A stretch of DNA of 64,000 bases from CBEULR01 sp965544035 (GCA_965544035.1 CBEULR010000001.1:62001-126000); one strand, 5' to 3'; positions 1 to 8,662 are shown, counted from the first letter of the stretch. Numbers and translations: made by a program. The notes: generated by a model from the letters alone, not told the origin.

Positions 1-482
1 CCTACACCAAGCGTTTTACATGGCTTTGCCATATCTGGCTGGGGGTGGCGCTTGGTCTTGCCCCGCTGGCCGCTTGGATCGCTATTTCCAACAGTTTTGC
101 AACGGCTCCGGTCCTGCTGGGGCTTGGCGTAACGTTCTGGGTTGCCGGGTTCGATATCATCTACGCGTGCATGGATTACGAATTTGACCGGTCCGAGGGT
201 ATCTTCTCCATACCGTCCCGCTTCGGGATCCCGACCGCATTGAAGATTGCGGCGGTATTCCATCTGCTTGCCTCGGTTTTCATGGTGGCCGCCGGACTGA
301 TTCTGGAATTGGGGACGTACTATTTCATCGGGGTCGGGCTGGCGGTGTTGATCCTCTGTTATGAACACGCGATCGTGCGGCCGGATGACCTGTCCCGGGC
401 GAACGTTGCCTTTTTCAACGTCAACGCCGTTCTGGGGATGGTGGTGTTCGTTTTTACCCTGGCCGAGGTGGTCTTGCGTTAG
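1..482 (+). CDS. ubiA: UbiA-family prenyltransferase, C-terminal part (5' end outside window)
   Basis: Membrane prenyltransferase of the UbiA family, which transfers a polyprenyl chain to an aromatic acid; in anaerobic Bacillota the close relatives act in menaquinone synthesis (UbiA/MqnP type). The reading frame is open from base 3, so the gene begins upstream of the window and about 160 residues remain. The second Asp-rich motif of the family is visible as DIIYACMDYEFDRSEG, followed by SIPSRFG, both typical of UbiA/MqnP. Three to four hydrophobic segments follow. An internal GTG at 45 could be mistaken for the start, but the upstream residues YTKRFTWLCHIWLG match the family and show that the protein extends further. 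Family is secure; the exact substrate is inferred. Confidence 0.88.
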   Translation, partial: YTKRFTWLCHIWLGVALGLAPLAAWIAISNSFATAPVLLGLGVTFWVAGFDIIYACMDYEFDRSEGIFSIPSRFGIPTALKIAAVFHLLASVFMVAAGLILELGTYYFIGVGLAVLILCYEHAIVRPDDLSRANVAFFNVNAVLGMVVFVFTLAEVVLR

Positions 483-542
483 GAAGCCGTACCTGCTTCA
501 AAAACGGCTTCAGCGGTGAGAATAGAGGTGGAGGTGAGTTTG

Positions 543-1247
543 ATGGCGCCGCACAATTTGTGGCTGCGCTGTGCATCTCGGGGGGAAGCCGGACAGTACC
601 TGAAGTGCGTGGTGCTCTATGGTCATCATTTCGAAGTTGATGGAAAAGCCGATCCGTCCCGTACCCGCCTATGGCTTCATGCTCCGGGTGAAGAACGGCG
701 GGCTCTAGATCTGGAAGAAGGGGATGACGGGCTGGTTTCCGGATTCACCTGCACCCACCCGGGGCTGTATGCCCTTACGGCCGAGTATGATTTGGGGATA
801 TACAGCCGGCTGAGAGATGGGACCTACGCCAAGGGCAAGACCGGCAGTGACGACGCAGTGGGAATCGTCCATTTTGTACACTGTGCCAAGACGCTGGTTT
901 CTGTCGGGGAGATACAAACCCTTCCCGGATCGTACGGCATGCGGCTGGAGATCGTTCCGCTTCGGATCGACCGGGGAGAAATCGAAATGCTTGTTCAATC
1001 GGCGGGACGTCCCGTACCGAACTGTGAGGTGTACGCCCACTGCAGAGGACGGCGGACTTCCCGCTTCGCCCGGACCGATGGTGACGGGACGGTGTCCTTC
1101 GGATTATTCCCCGGAGAATGGATGTTCATCGTCCGCCGGGAAGCGCCCGATGAAGGGGAGGCGGACGTTCGTGTTACCGGCGCCACTCTGGCGCTGACTG
1201 TTGACGAAAGGGAGCCTGAGCAAAGCCGGGGACGGACGGCCCGTTGA
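543..1247 (+). CDS. DUF4198-like protein
   Basis: About 234 residues, without a signal peptide or membrane segment. It resembles the DUF4198 group, whose members often lie near metal (nickel or cobalt) uptake genes and consist of beta-sandwich domains. The N-terminal half contains the HxxY-rich segment typical of the group (LYALTAEYDLGIYSR) and the C-terminal third looks like a carboxypeptidase-regulatory-type beta domain (GRPVPNCEVYAHCRG then TDGDGTVSFGLFPGEW). An upstream GTG at 516 is in frame, but GGAGGT sits 7 bases before the ATG at 543, so that start is preferred. It lies 26 bases before selA and may be cotranscribed with it. No metal site can be named with confidence. Confidence 0.6.
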   Translation: MAPHNLWLRCASRGEAGQYLKCVVLYGHHFEVDGKADPSRTRLWLHAPGEERRALDLEEGDDGLVSGFTCTHPGLYALTAEYDLGIYSRLRDGTYAKGKTGSDDAVGIVHFVHCAKTLVSVGEIQTLPGSYGMRLEIVPLRIDRGEIEMLVQSAGRPVPNCEVYAHCRGRRTSRFARTDGDGTVSFGLFPGEWMFIVRREAPDEGEADVRVTGATLALTVDEREPEQSRGRTAR

Positions 1248-1273
1248 GCTACTAAGGAGGACGCTTTGGATTT

Positions 1274-2695
1274 ATGACCCTTAAGACTGAAGAATATCTG
1301 AGGAAGTTGCCCTCGGTCGATGAGGTGTTGCGCGAGGGCGCGGTTAAGGCGATTCTTAAGAATCACCCGCGTGTTTTGGTTGTGGAGAGCATTCGTGAGT
1401 CACTGGACGAAGTACGCAGACAGGTGCTGAGTGATGGCAGAGCCGACCTTGACCGTTCGGGAATCCTTGCCGACGTGGTGAAACGGTCGGTAAGCCGCGC
1501 GCAGCGGAAGGCCCGGCCGGCGCTGCGCCGTGTCCTGAATGCCACCGGTGTGGTGCTGCACACAAATCTGGGGCGGGCGATTCTGAGTGAATCGGCCCGG
1601 CGTGCGGTAGAGCAGGTGACCGCCGATTATTGCAACCTGGAGTTCAATCTGGAGACCGGCAAGCGGGGCACGCGTTATTCCCTTGTTGAAGATTTGCTTG
1701 TCCGGCTGACCGGGGCTGAGTCCGCCCTGGTGGTGAACAACAATGCCGCGGCGGTATTGCTCGCCCTCAGTACGCTGGCCGCCGGCAGAGAAGTGATTGT
1801 TTCCCGCGGACAGCTGGTCGAAATCGGCGGTTCTTTCCGCATTCCTGATGTGATGCAGCAGAGCGGGGCGCGGCTGGTCGAGGTCGGAACGACCAACAAG
1901 ACCTACCAGCGGGACTACCGGCAGGCCATAACCGAAAACACCGCTCTCCTGCTCAACGTACACACTTCAAACTACCGGATTGTGGGCTTCACTCACGAAA
2001 CCGGGATCGCCGAGCTGGCCGAGTTGGGCCGCGAGACCGGGATTCCGGTGATGTCCGACCTGGGGAGCGGGTTCCTGGTCGACCTGAGTCCCTACGGCTT
2101 GCCCTATGAACCTACCGTACAGGAGACGGTGAGGCAGGGTGCCGACGTGGTTACTTTTAGCGGGGACAAGCTGCTGGGCGGTCCGCAAGCCGGAATCATC
2201 GTCGGACGCAGAGACATCGTTGATCGGATGAAGAAGAATCCTCTCACCAGAGCTCTGCGGGTGGACAAACAGACTCTGGCCGCCCTTCAGGCTACTCTGC
2301 GCGAATACCTGGACCCCGAGAATGCGCTTAAGAGCATCCCGACGTTGCGCATGCTGACGGCGCGACCGGACACGCTCCGCCGGAAGGCCGAGCACCTGGC
2401 TGATCTTCTGCGGGAGACCGTCGGTCCGGAGGTGAACATCGCTCTTGAAAAGGGAATCTCTCAGGTCGGGGGCGGGGCAATGCCTACGGCCGAGCCCGAA
2501 ACCACCCTGGTAACGCTCGAGCCCAAACGGATGAGTGTTGAGCGCCTGGCGTCACGTCTGAGAGACACCGATCCTGCGCTAATCGGTCGGGTGCAGGAAC
2601 TGAAGATGCTGCTTGATCCGCGGACCCTGCAGGAGGACGATTTCGCGCAGGTGGTGCGGGTGGTCCATGAGGTTTTGACGGAGGAATCGAGCTGA
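1274..2695 (+). CDS. selA: L-seryl-tRNA(Sec) selenium transferase
   Basis: Converts seryl-tRNA(Sec) to selenocysteinyl-tRNA(Sec) using selenophosphate; a PLP enzyme acting as a decamer in the cytosol. The 473-residue length is normal. The N-terminal region carries the usual LRKLPSVDEVL segment, and the PLP-binding lysine is K299 in TFSGDKLLGGPQAG. The glycine-rich substrate region VLNATGVVLHTNLGRA is intact at about residues 88-103. AAGGAGG lies 13 bases before the ATG, a long spacing, but no better in-frame start is visible. The stop codon overlaps the selB start by one base, so the two genes are translationally coupled. Neither selD nor selC was found in this window. Confidence 0.96.
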   Translation: MTLKTEEYLRKLPSVDEVLREGAVKAILKNHPRVLVVESIRESLDEVRRQVLSDGRADLDRSGILADVVKRSVSRAQRKARPALRRVLNATGVVLHTNLGRAILSESARRAVEQVTADYCNLEFNLETGKRGTRYSLVEDLLVRLTGAESALVVNNNAAAVLLALSTLAAGREVIVSRGQLVEIGGSFRIPDVMQQSGARLVEVGTTNKTYQRDYRQAITENTALLLNVHTSNYRIVGFTHETGIAELAELGRETGIPVMSDLGSGFLVDLSPYGLPYEPTVQETVRQGADVVTFSGDKLLGGPQAGIIVGRRDIVDRMKKNPLTRALRVDKQTLAALQATLREYLDPENALKSIPTLRMLTARPDTLRRKAEHLADLLRETVGPEVNIALEKGISQVGGGAMPTAEPETTLVTLEPKRMSVERLASRLRDTDPALIGRVQELKMLLDPRTLQEDDFAQVVRVVHEVLTEESS

Positions 2696-4602
2696 TGCGC
2701 TATCTGATCGTGGGTACAGCCGGACACGTTGACCACGGTAAGACAACCCTGATTCGGGCGATGACCGGGATTGACACCGATCGGCTGCGGGAGGAGAAGG
2801 AGAGAGGCATTTCCATTGAACTCGGTTTTGCTTCAATGACGCTTCCCAGCGGGCGGAAGGCCGGGATCGTGGATGTTCCCGGCCACGAACGGTTTGTGAA
2901 GCATATGCTGGCCGGAGTGGGCGGCATCGACCTCGTGCTGCTGGTGATTGCCGCTGATGAGGGTGTGATGCCGCAAACCCGTGAGCACCTTGATATCATC
3001 CAGTTGCTGGGAATCGAAAAGGGTATCGTCGTCCTGACCAAGATCGATATGGTTGAGAAGGACTGGCTGGAGCTGGTGAATGAGGAGGTCCGTGAGTATC
3101 TTGACGGGACCATTCTCAAGAATGCGCCGGTTTTGCACGTCTCCGGGATCACCGGGGAGGGGCTGAAGGAATTGGCCGCGCTGATCGACCGGGTTGCCGA
3201 AGACCTGCCCGAACGGACAACCTCGGGACCGGCGCGGCTGCCCATCGACCGGGTGTTTTCGATAGTTGGTTTCGGCACCGTGGTTACCGGCACCTTGGGG
3301 TCGGGTTCCCTGCGGGTGGGTGATCCGGTCGAAATCCTGCCTTCGGGAATCACCAGCCGCGTTCGCTCGCTTCAGGTGCACGGTGAGAAGGTTCGGGAGA
3401 TCGGACCGGGACACCGGGTAGCGGTCAACATCACCGGTGTGGAGGTGGATGAGGTCAGACGGGGCGATGTTTTGGTCTCGCCGGGATCCTTTAAGCCTTC
3501 CAGGCTCTTCGATGTGAGGCTGTACCTGCTTAAGGGGGCGGGACGCGACCTGAAGAATCGCACCCGAATCCGTTTTCACCTGGGATCGGCCGAGATTATC
3601 GGAAGAGTGCTTCTCCTGGATCGGCACGAGCTTGAGCCGGGTGAGGAGTGTTTGGCCCAGATCGTACTTGATGAGGCGACGGTGGCCGCCAGGGGGGACC
3701 ATTTCGTGATGCGGTCCTATTCGCCGATGCGAACCATCGCGGGCGGCCGGATCATCGACCCGAATCCGGTGCGGCACAGAAGATTCCGGGAAGAAGTGAT
3801 CAGTGCGCTGGAAACACTGGAAATGGGAAGCCCTCAAGAGCAGGTACAACAGGTTTTGGCTCAGCGGGGAGTCCAGATGACCCCGGTTGAGATTGCCGAG
3901 ACGACGGGACTAAATCCGGATGAGGTAAGGGACCTTTGCAACCGCATGGTGGAGGAAGGTTCGGTCAGACGGTTTTCGGTGGACGACCAGGATCACTACC
4001 TCGCCGAGACCCGGTATCAGAGTTGGAAGGATGTCGTTCTTGCCGTACTTGAAGCGTTTCACCGTGAATACCCGCTTCGCGAAGGATATCCGCGGGAGGA
4101 AATGCGGTCGCGTACGTTTCCGTCCGCTTCCCCCAAAGTGTTCGGTGCCATGCTGAACATGTTGCAGGCCGACGGACTGATCGAAACACACGCCCAGACA
4201 GTCGCTTTGCCCGGAATCAGCGAGCTTCCCGAGAAACACAGGCGGGTGATAGACCAGGTATGCGCAGATCTGAAGGCGGCCGGCATTCAGCCCGGCAGTG
4301 CCGTTGAGGTTTTTGCCCGCGCCGGGGTCGGGGGGGAATTGGTGCCCGAGTATCTGGCCTATATGACGCGAGTGGGCATGGTGGTCCGTGTTGCTCCCGA
4401 CATGTATTTTCATGCAGACACCATCGAAGAAATCAAACAGCGATTGAGAGAGGAAATGGCCGGCCGGGAGGAGTTTACGCTTGGGGAAGTGCGTGACCTG
4501 TTGAATTCTTCCCGCAAGTATGTCCTCCCGCTCCTGGAGTATTTTGATGAAACGCGTTTCACGAAGCGGATGGGTGACAAGCGAAGGCTCGCGGAAAGGT
4601 AG
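2695..4602 (+). CDS. selB: Selenocysteine-specific translation elongation factor
   Basis: GTPase that delivers Sec-tRNA(Sec) to UGA codons marked by a SECIS hairpin. The N-terminal EF-Tu-like GTPase domain shows G1 GHVDHGKTTL (about residues 10-19), DVPGHERF and TKID; domains II and III follow, then a C-terminal array of winged helices (about residue 370 onward) that binds SECIS RNA. 635 residues is the standard bacterial length. The start overlaps the selA stop (TGATG). Presence of selAB implies that the organism makes selenoproteins, although none with an in-frame UGA was recognised here. Confidence 0.96.
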   Translation: MRYLIVGTAGHVDHGKTTLIRAMTGIDTDRLREEKERGISIELGFASMTLPSGRKAGIVDVPGHERFVKHMLAGVGGIDLVLLVIAADEGVMPQTREHLDIIQLLGIEKGIVVLTKIDMVEKDWLELVNEEVREYLDGTILKNAPVLHVSGITGEGLKELAALIDRVAEDLPERTTSGPARLPIDRVFSIVGFGTVVTGTLGSGSLRVGDPVEILPSGITSRVRSLQVHGEKVREIGPGHRVAVNITGVEVDEVRRGDVLVSPGSFKPSRLFDVRLYLLKGAGRDLKNRTRIRFHLGSAEIIGRVLLLDRHELEPGEECLAQIVLDEATVAARGDHFVMRSYSPMRTIAGGRIIDPNPVRHRRFREEVISALETLEMGSPQEQVQQVLAQRGVQMTPVEIAETTGLNPDEVRDLCNRMVEEGSVRRFSVDDQDHYLAETRYQSWKDVVLAVLEAFHREYPLREGYPREEMRSRTFPSASPKVFGAMLNMLQADGLIETHAQTVALPGISELPEKHRRVIDQVCADLKAAGIQPGSAVEVFARAGVGGELVPEYLAYMTRVGMVVRVAPDMYFHADTIEEIKQRLREEMAGREEFTLGEVRDLLNSSRKYVLPLLEYFDETRFTKRMGDKRRLAER

Positions 4603-4624
4603 AAGGCGCCTCTGGGGCGCCTTC
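4602..4624. terminator. GC-rich hairpin between convergent selB and DUF1657 gene
   Basis: Nine-base perfect stem GAAGGCGCC / GGCGCCTTC with a 5-base loop (4611-4615), directly after the selB stop and 3 bases from the stop of the minus-strand gene. There is no clear T-run on either side, so intrinsic termination is plausible but not certain. Confidence 0.5.
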
Positions 4625-4626
4625 GG

Positions 4627-4857
4627 CTACTGTTCCGGTTTTTCAGCCTGTTCAAAAACTTTGTACTGCGGTTCCTGCTGCTCGATGTAGTTTACGCGTC
4701 CTTTGAAGCCGTTCGCAATGTTCTCAAGCTGGTCGGCATAGTCGGAGAACATCTTCTTGGCATTCTTGTCCTGAGTCTCCAGTGCGTAGGATTTCATTTC
4801 GCCCGCGGTTTGCTGTAGCGTGGCGAGTGTTTGGTGCATCTTCTGCCCGATTGTCAT
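4627..4857 (-). CDS. DUF1657 small protein
   Basis: 76-residue, charged, mostly helical protein beginning MTIGQKMHQTLATLQ and matching the DUF1657 family of spore-forming Bacillota; relatives often occur near spoVA-type or DUF421 genes. The start is set by AGGAGG 6 to 7 bases before the ATG at 4857; longer open frames on this strand lack such a site. No enzymatic motif is present. Its role is unknown; a sporulation link is inferred only from the family distribution. Confidence 0.8.
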   Translation of the reverse strand: MTIGQKMHQTLATLQQTAGEMKSYALETQDKNAKKMFSDYADQLENIANGFKGRVNYIEQQEPQYKVFEQAEKPEQ

Positions 4858-4932
4858 TCTGTATACCTCCTTGACTAGAATTTCTCTTAATATGGCCATT
4901 TCCGGAAATCTTATGAGCGTGGAGGGATGATC

Positions 4933-5355
4933 GTGGTTCGTCGATACGAAAGGGTTGTCGGTAGCGGCCGGTACACGGTTTGCGGCGCGGCCACGGTTAC
5001 CGATGATGGGGTGATTATTGAACTGTTGGGGGGCGAGAAACCCCATGTGGGCGCGGTTGCTTTCGCGGTACCGCGGCCGAGCGTGAACGATCCCGATAAG
5101 ACCAGCGCCAGTGTGACCGTGGTCCCGCGCCTCGGGCATCATGACGACGAAATCGCCAAACCGGCTGCCGATCGTGCCGCCCGGGTGCTGGGTGTTCCGG
5201 TGGTGGTTATTGCGGGCATACACATCTCAAATGCCGGTTCGGAGGACATCCGGATCTTGGTACGGAATGCGGAAGAGGCGCTGGAGAAGATTCTTCCTGT
5301 GCTAATTAACCCCTCGGATGGCATGTCCGCCTTGCAATCCCAACATTTACGGTGA
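4933..5355 (+). CDS. LpdD-like prenylated-flavin chaperone
   Basis: 140-residue protein resembling the LpdD family (small subunit D of gallate-type decarboxylases), thought to help load prenylated FMN into UbiD-type decarboxylases. The family pattern is seen in the N-terminal RYERVVGSGRYTVCG, the central HVGAVAFAVPRPS, SASVTVVPRLGHHDDE, and the C-terminal VVVIAGIHISNAG. The ATG at 4927 abuts the GGAGGG site with no spacer, so the GTG at 4933, 6 bases from that site, is preferred. It lies 4.4 kb from a UbiA-type prenyltransferase gene, and both could serve menaquinone synthesis; that link is inference. No UbiD or UbiX gene is in the window. Confidence 0.65.
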   Translation: MVRRYERVVGSGRYTVCGAATVTDDGVIIELLGGEKPHVGAVAFAVPRPSVNDPDKTSASVTVVPRLGHHDDEIAKPAADRAARVLGVPVVVIAGIHISNAGSEDIRILVRNAEEALEKILPVLINPSDGMSALQSQHLR

Positions 5356-5383
5356 TGGAAGCGGCCTACAAATCAGGTATAAT
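5356..5383 (+). promoter_or_regulatory. Sigma-A-type promoter of riboswitch-LysM/SleB transcript
   Basis: A perfect -10 box TATAAT lies at 5378-5383, with a weak -35 (TGGAAG, 5356-5361) 16 bases upstream. It sits immediately ahead of the c-di-AMP riboswitch and just after the stop of the preceding gene. Confidence 0.6.
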
Positions 5384-5389
5384 GCTGAA

Positions 5390-5530
5390 AAATGGCCGAA
5401 TCCCTGCATTATTGTGCAAGGAACGGGGGAATAAATCTGGGGTGAAACCGGGCGACAGGAGGTGAGTCTCGGAAATGTCCGGCAGGGTAACCTAGACCCT
5501 AACCCGTCAACTAACTCCGGAGGCCTCTAG
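5390..5530 (+). promoter_or_regulatory. Cyclic di-AMP riboswitch (ydaO/yuaA class)
   Basis: The leader contains the conserved blocks of the ydaO/yuaA RNA in order: CCGAATCC (5395), ACGGGGGAA, CTGGGGTGAAACCGGG, a CCGGCAGGGTAACC segment and the closing CGTCAACTAACTCCGGAGGC. A strong -10 box lies just upstream. This class binds c-di-AMP and normally lowers expression of cell-wall hydrolase and ion-transport genes when c-di-AMP is high. Here it precedes a LysM-SleB hydrolase, the classical target. The SD of that gene (AGGAGGG) directly follows the last conserved block, so control may act at translation as well as termination. Confidence 0.9.
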
Positions 5531-5541
5531 GAGGGAAAAGT

Positions 5542-6306
5542 TTGCGTTTCCGTTTCGCTCTTACGCTGCTATTCTCCGCGATACTGTTATTAGTACCTGC
5601 CGGATGGGCGCTGGCCTTCACCTACACAGTGGTCCCCGGGGATTCACTATATAAGATCGGCCAGCGTTTCGGCGTGTCTGTTCAGGAAATCCAGTCGGCT
5701 AACGGATTGGGCAACAGGACTTCCATCCATCCCGGTCAGAAGCTTTCGATTCCTTCCGGTAGTGTCTATACCGTGAAAAACGGTGACAGCCTGTTCAAGA
5801 TAGCCCGGAATTACGGCGTCACCGTAAACGATATTATGCGGGCGAACGGCCTGGCCGGTTCGATGATCACTCCCGGTCAGCGGCTCAGAATTCCGTCCGG
5901 GACCGCACCTGTGACCACCAGTCGCGGAATATCGGTTTCGGCGAGGGATTTCGACGCCTTGGCGCGCCTGATCACTGCGGAAGCAGACAACCAGATTCAC
6001 GAGGTCAAGGTCGCTGTCGGTGCCGTCGTCCTCAATCGCGTCCGCAGCCCTCTGTTCCCCAATACCATCTATGATGTGATCTATGACCGGACCGGCGGGA
6101 AGGTTCAGTTTGAACCGGTGCTGAACGGTTGGATCAACCGACCGGCCTCGCCGGCGTCAATCAGGGCGGCCCAGGATGCCCTCAATGGGTGGGATCCTTC
6201 CTGGGGGGCCACATTCTTCTTTGAGCCTTGGGTAACCAACAAGTTTCTGCATTCGCTTCCGGTAGCGCGCAAACTAGGGGCTTTTATCTTCGCCTATGCA
6301 AGATAA
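5542..6306 (+). CDS. Secreted LysM-LysM-SleB cell wall hydrolase
   Basis: 254-residue exported peptidoglycan hydrolase. A signal peptide occupies about residues 1-28 (hydrophobic run ending at GWALA). Two LysM peptidoglycan-binding repeats follow (TYTVVPGDSLYKIGQRFGVS and VYTVKNGDSLFKIARNYGVT), then a SleB/CwlJ-type Hydrolase_2 domain from about residue 135 (LARLITAEADNQ, VKVAVGAVVLNRV, GWDPSWGATFFFEPW). The glutamate in ITAEA is the likely catalytic acid. The start is TTG preceded by AGGAGGG. The gene is expressed from its own leader with a c-di-AMP riboswitch. Similar proteins act in cortex lysis during germination or in wall turnover; which one cannot be told from sequence. Confidence 0.92.
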   Translation: MRFRFALTLLFSAILLLVPAGWALAFTYTVVPGDSLYKIGQRFGVSVQEIQSANGLGNRTSIHPGQKLSIPSGSVYTVKNGDSLFKIARNYGVTVNDIMRANGLAGSMITPGQRLRIPSGTAPVTTSRGISVSARDFDALARLITAEADNQIHEVKVAVGAVVLNRVRSPLFPNTIYDVIYDRTGGKVQFEPVLNGWINRPASPASIRAAQDALNGWDPSWGATFFFEPWVTNKFLHSLPVARKLGAFIFAYAR

Positions 6307-6332
6307 TTAGCGGGGTTTTCCGCTATTGGAGT

Positions 6333-6369
6333 ACGGCCGGTATCCCTCACAAGAACCGGTCGTTTTTTT
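6333..6369 (+). terminator. Intrinsic terminator after SleB hydrolase gene
   Basis: Nine-pair stem (acggccggt at 6333-6341 with accggtcgt at 6355-6363, one G-U pair) followed by a run of seven T. Confidence 0.85.
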
Positions 6370-6721
6370 GTCTCTAGGAGGTATTTGTGATCCGGTATCG
6401 AAGGACTAGATAGCAAACCGGAACGGCACGCCGGGTGGTATGTGTCTAGCCTAATGGTGGTTTGGCGGCGGAAGGTTGACTGAATAGGTTTGAATAGTTA
6501 GAATTGTGTATACAAACCAGAAAAGTCTGTATACTACCGTTCAATCCTGTTACCAACCATTCAGGGCCGATTGCAAGACCGGTGTGAACACTCTTTCGTA
6601 TAATAGGGCTAATGTTTTACGCCAACGGTCCAACCGAGTTTTGGCGTTTTTGCCGATTGACTGATTAACCCGTCAACGGTGACGGCGTCGGTAACCTGGA
6701 GATGGAGGAGGCAGAACCCAT
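6370..6721 (+). promoter_or_regulatory. Ech operon leader with two pairs of spaced direct repeats
   Basis: 352-base non-coding stretch between the terminator and echA. It holds TGAATAG twice (6481-6487, 6491-6497; 10 bases apart) and TGTATAC twice (6507-6513, 6528-6534; exactly 21 bases apart, about two helical turns; the core GTATAC is self-complementary). A perfect -10 box TATAAT lies at 6600-6605 with no good -35 at 17 bases, which suggests an activator-dependent promoter. A strong SD (GGAGGAGG) precedes echA. The regulator is unknown. Confidence 0.5.
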
Positions 6722-8662
6722 ATGGCGGTTGAAAGTCTGGTCGGTGTCTTGGTGATCATTCCTTTCGTGGCAGGCCTGGTCTTGCTGGGTGTGAAGGACG
6801 AGAAAGCCAGAAAGCCGCTGGTAATTGCCCCGGTCCTGGTCTTGATGATTGCTTCGGTGTTGCTGCTCCTGCGCGTGATCGAGAGCGGTCCGCTGGCGCT
6901 TTCGCCCGCACCCTTCTGGGATACACTGATCCTGCTGCTGGACCTGGCATTGTTGGGCTACTTCCTGTATGTCGGCTATCAAACCAGGCACATTCCGGTG
7001 CTGGTTTTGGCCGGTTTCCAGGCGGTGCTGCTCCCGCTGTTGAAATTTGTCTGGCTGCCGTCCGGCTTCAAGGTTGAGCCCGTGCTGTACATTGACCTGC
7101 TGTCGGTGGTGATGACCCTGGTCATCTCCCTGATCGGCGGGCTGATCGTCATCTACGCTCTGGATTACATGCGGGGGCACGAGCTGCATCTAAAACTTGA
7201 GGTTACACGTCAGCCAGTGTTTTTCTTCTTTCTGACCGCTTTTCTGGGAGCTATGAACGGGCTGGTCTTCGCCAATAGTCTGCTTTGGCTGTTCTTCTTC
7301 TGGGAAGTGACCACACTCTGCTGTTTCCATCTCATCCGCCATGACCTGACTGAAGAGGCGAGACAAAGCGCTCTGCGCGCCCTGTGGATGAACCTCCTGG
7401 GCGGCGTGGCGCTGGTGGTGGGTATGGCTTTGCTTTGGCAGGCCCATCAAACGCTCTCTATACGGGAACTAACCGGTATCGCCACCATCGGTCCGGCACT
7501 ATTGCTACCGTTGGCGTTCTTCTGTTTTACCGGGTTTACCAAGGCGGCCCAGGTGCCGTTCCAGAGTTGGCTGCTCGGCGCGATGGTCGCACCTACGCCG
7601 GTTTCCGCCCTCCTCCACTCCAGCACGATGGTTAAGGCGGGCGTATACCTTGTACTCCGTCTTGCGCCTGTGTACGAGGGCACGATGCTCTCCACGGCCG
7701 TTGCTTTGTTCGGGGGATTCGTCTTCATGATGACCTCGATCATTGCCATCAGCCAGACCAACGCCAAGCGTGTACTGGCCTATTCCACCGTTTCCAACCT
7801 GGGGCTGATCATCTGCTGCGCCGGTATCAACACCGATTTGGCGATCGCCGCCGCCATCGCGCTTATCATCTTCCACGCCATATCCAAGGGTGTTCTGTTC
7901 ATGGTGGTCGGCCTTATCGAACAGCAGATCGAGAGTCGTGATATTGAAGATATGGAGGGTCTGGCGGCCAAGCTGCCCTTACTGACCGGTGTGGCTGTTT
8001 TTGGGATGATTACGATGCTGTTTGTGCCCTTCGGTGTCACGTTTGCCAAGTGGGCGGGCATCCAGGCCGCCGCCGCGCCCGTGTCGGTTTGGTTTCCGCT
8101 GATCGTCGGCTTTCTTGTGGTAGGCAGTGCGACGACCGTGGTCTATTGGGCGAAATGGATCGGCAGGATGATCAGCCTGGTTTCTTTTGAGAGCGGTACC
8201 AATGTGGAACAGAAAACCTTTTTCGGTTACTCCACGATTCTGGTACTGGGGGCGGCTGCGGTTGTCCTGAGCGTGTTCATCGCGCCGCTCTTCAACGCGC
8301 TGATTACGCCGGCGGGCACAGCGATGGGTTATGCTGAAGCACTGGAGACCACGGGTTGGCACCTGCGCACGGCCTGGGGGCTTTTTACGCCCTGGCCGCT
8401 GTTCATCGCCGTGGCCATGGCCCTGCTGCTTCCCGCACTGCTGGTGCGGGTAAGAAAAGAACAGTACCGTCCGGCTTATCTGTGCGGCGCAAACGCCGAG
8501 GACGAAGCGCCTTCATTCTACTCGCTTGCCGGCGGGGTTGCGCCTTTGCAAACCGGCGGCGCGTATTGGGTGATGCTGTTCGGTGAAAACAGTCTGAACC
8601 GATGGGTGAACGGGGCGGGAATTGTACTCCTGGCAGTTCTTTTCGTGGGGGTGTTCGTGTGA
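6722..8662 (+). CDS. echA: Ech hydrogenase subunit A (NuoL/MrpA-like proton pump)
   Basis: 646-residue polytopic membrane protein of the NuoL/MrpA antiporter family, the ion-translocating arm of the energy-converting hydrogenase. About 14 to 16 hydrophobic segments are evident. Family hallmarks include FFFWEVTTLCCFHLI, the segment FTKAAQVPFQSWLLGAM with its conserved lysine, PTPVSALLHSSTMVKAGVYL, and the broken-helix lysine region. In the complex it couples ferredoxin-dependent proton reduction to H+ or Na+ translocation. First of six genes in the order echABCDEF; SD GGAGGAGG. The stop overlaps the echB start by one base. Confidence 0.93.
   Translation: MAVESLVGVLVIIPFVAGLVLLGVKDEKARKPLVIAPVLVLMIASVLLLLRVIESGPLALSPAPFWDTLILLLDLALLGYFLYVGYQTRHIPVLVLAGFQAVLLPLLKFVWLPSGFKVEPVLYIDLLSVVMTLVISLIGGLIVIYALDYMRGHELHLKLEVTRQPVFFFFLTAFLGAMNGLVFANSLLWLFFFWEVTTLCCFHLIRHDLTEEARQSALRALWMNLLGGVALVVGMALLWQAHQTLSIRELTGIATIGPALLLPLAFFCFTGFTKAAQVPFQSWLLGAMVAPTPVSALLHSSTMVKAGVYLVLRLAPVYEGTMLSTAVALFGGFVFMMTSIIAISQTNAKRVLAYSTVSNLGLIICCAGINTDLAIAAAIALIIFHAISKGVLFMVVGLIEQQIESRDIEDMEGLAAKLPLLTGVAVFGMITMLFVPFGVTFAKWAGIQAAAAPVSVWFPLIVGFLVVGSATTVVYWAKWIGRMISLVSFESGTNVEQKTFFGYSTILVLGAAAVVLSVFIAPLFNALITPAGTAMGYAEALETTGWHLRTAWGLFTPWPLFIAVAMALLLPALLVRVRKEQYRPAYLCGANAEDEAPSFYSLAGGVAPLQTGGAYWVMLFGENSLNRWVNGAGIVLLAVLFVGVFV

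Noticed and set aside
817..1366. Overlapping frames on both strands within the DUF4198 gene
   Set aside because: They lack SD sites and families; the frame starting at 543 has consistent coding character.
4603..4930. Possible selC (tRNA-Sec) near selAB
   Set aside because: No 90-100 base cloverleaf with a UCA anticodon could be found around selA-selB; selC is probably elsewhere.
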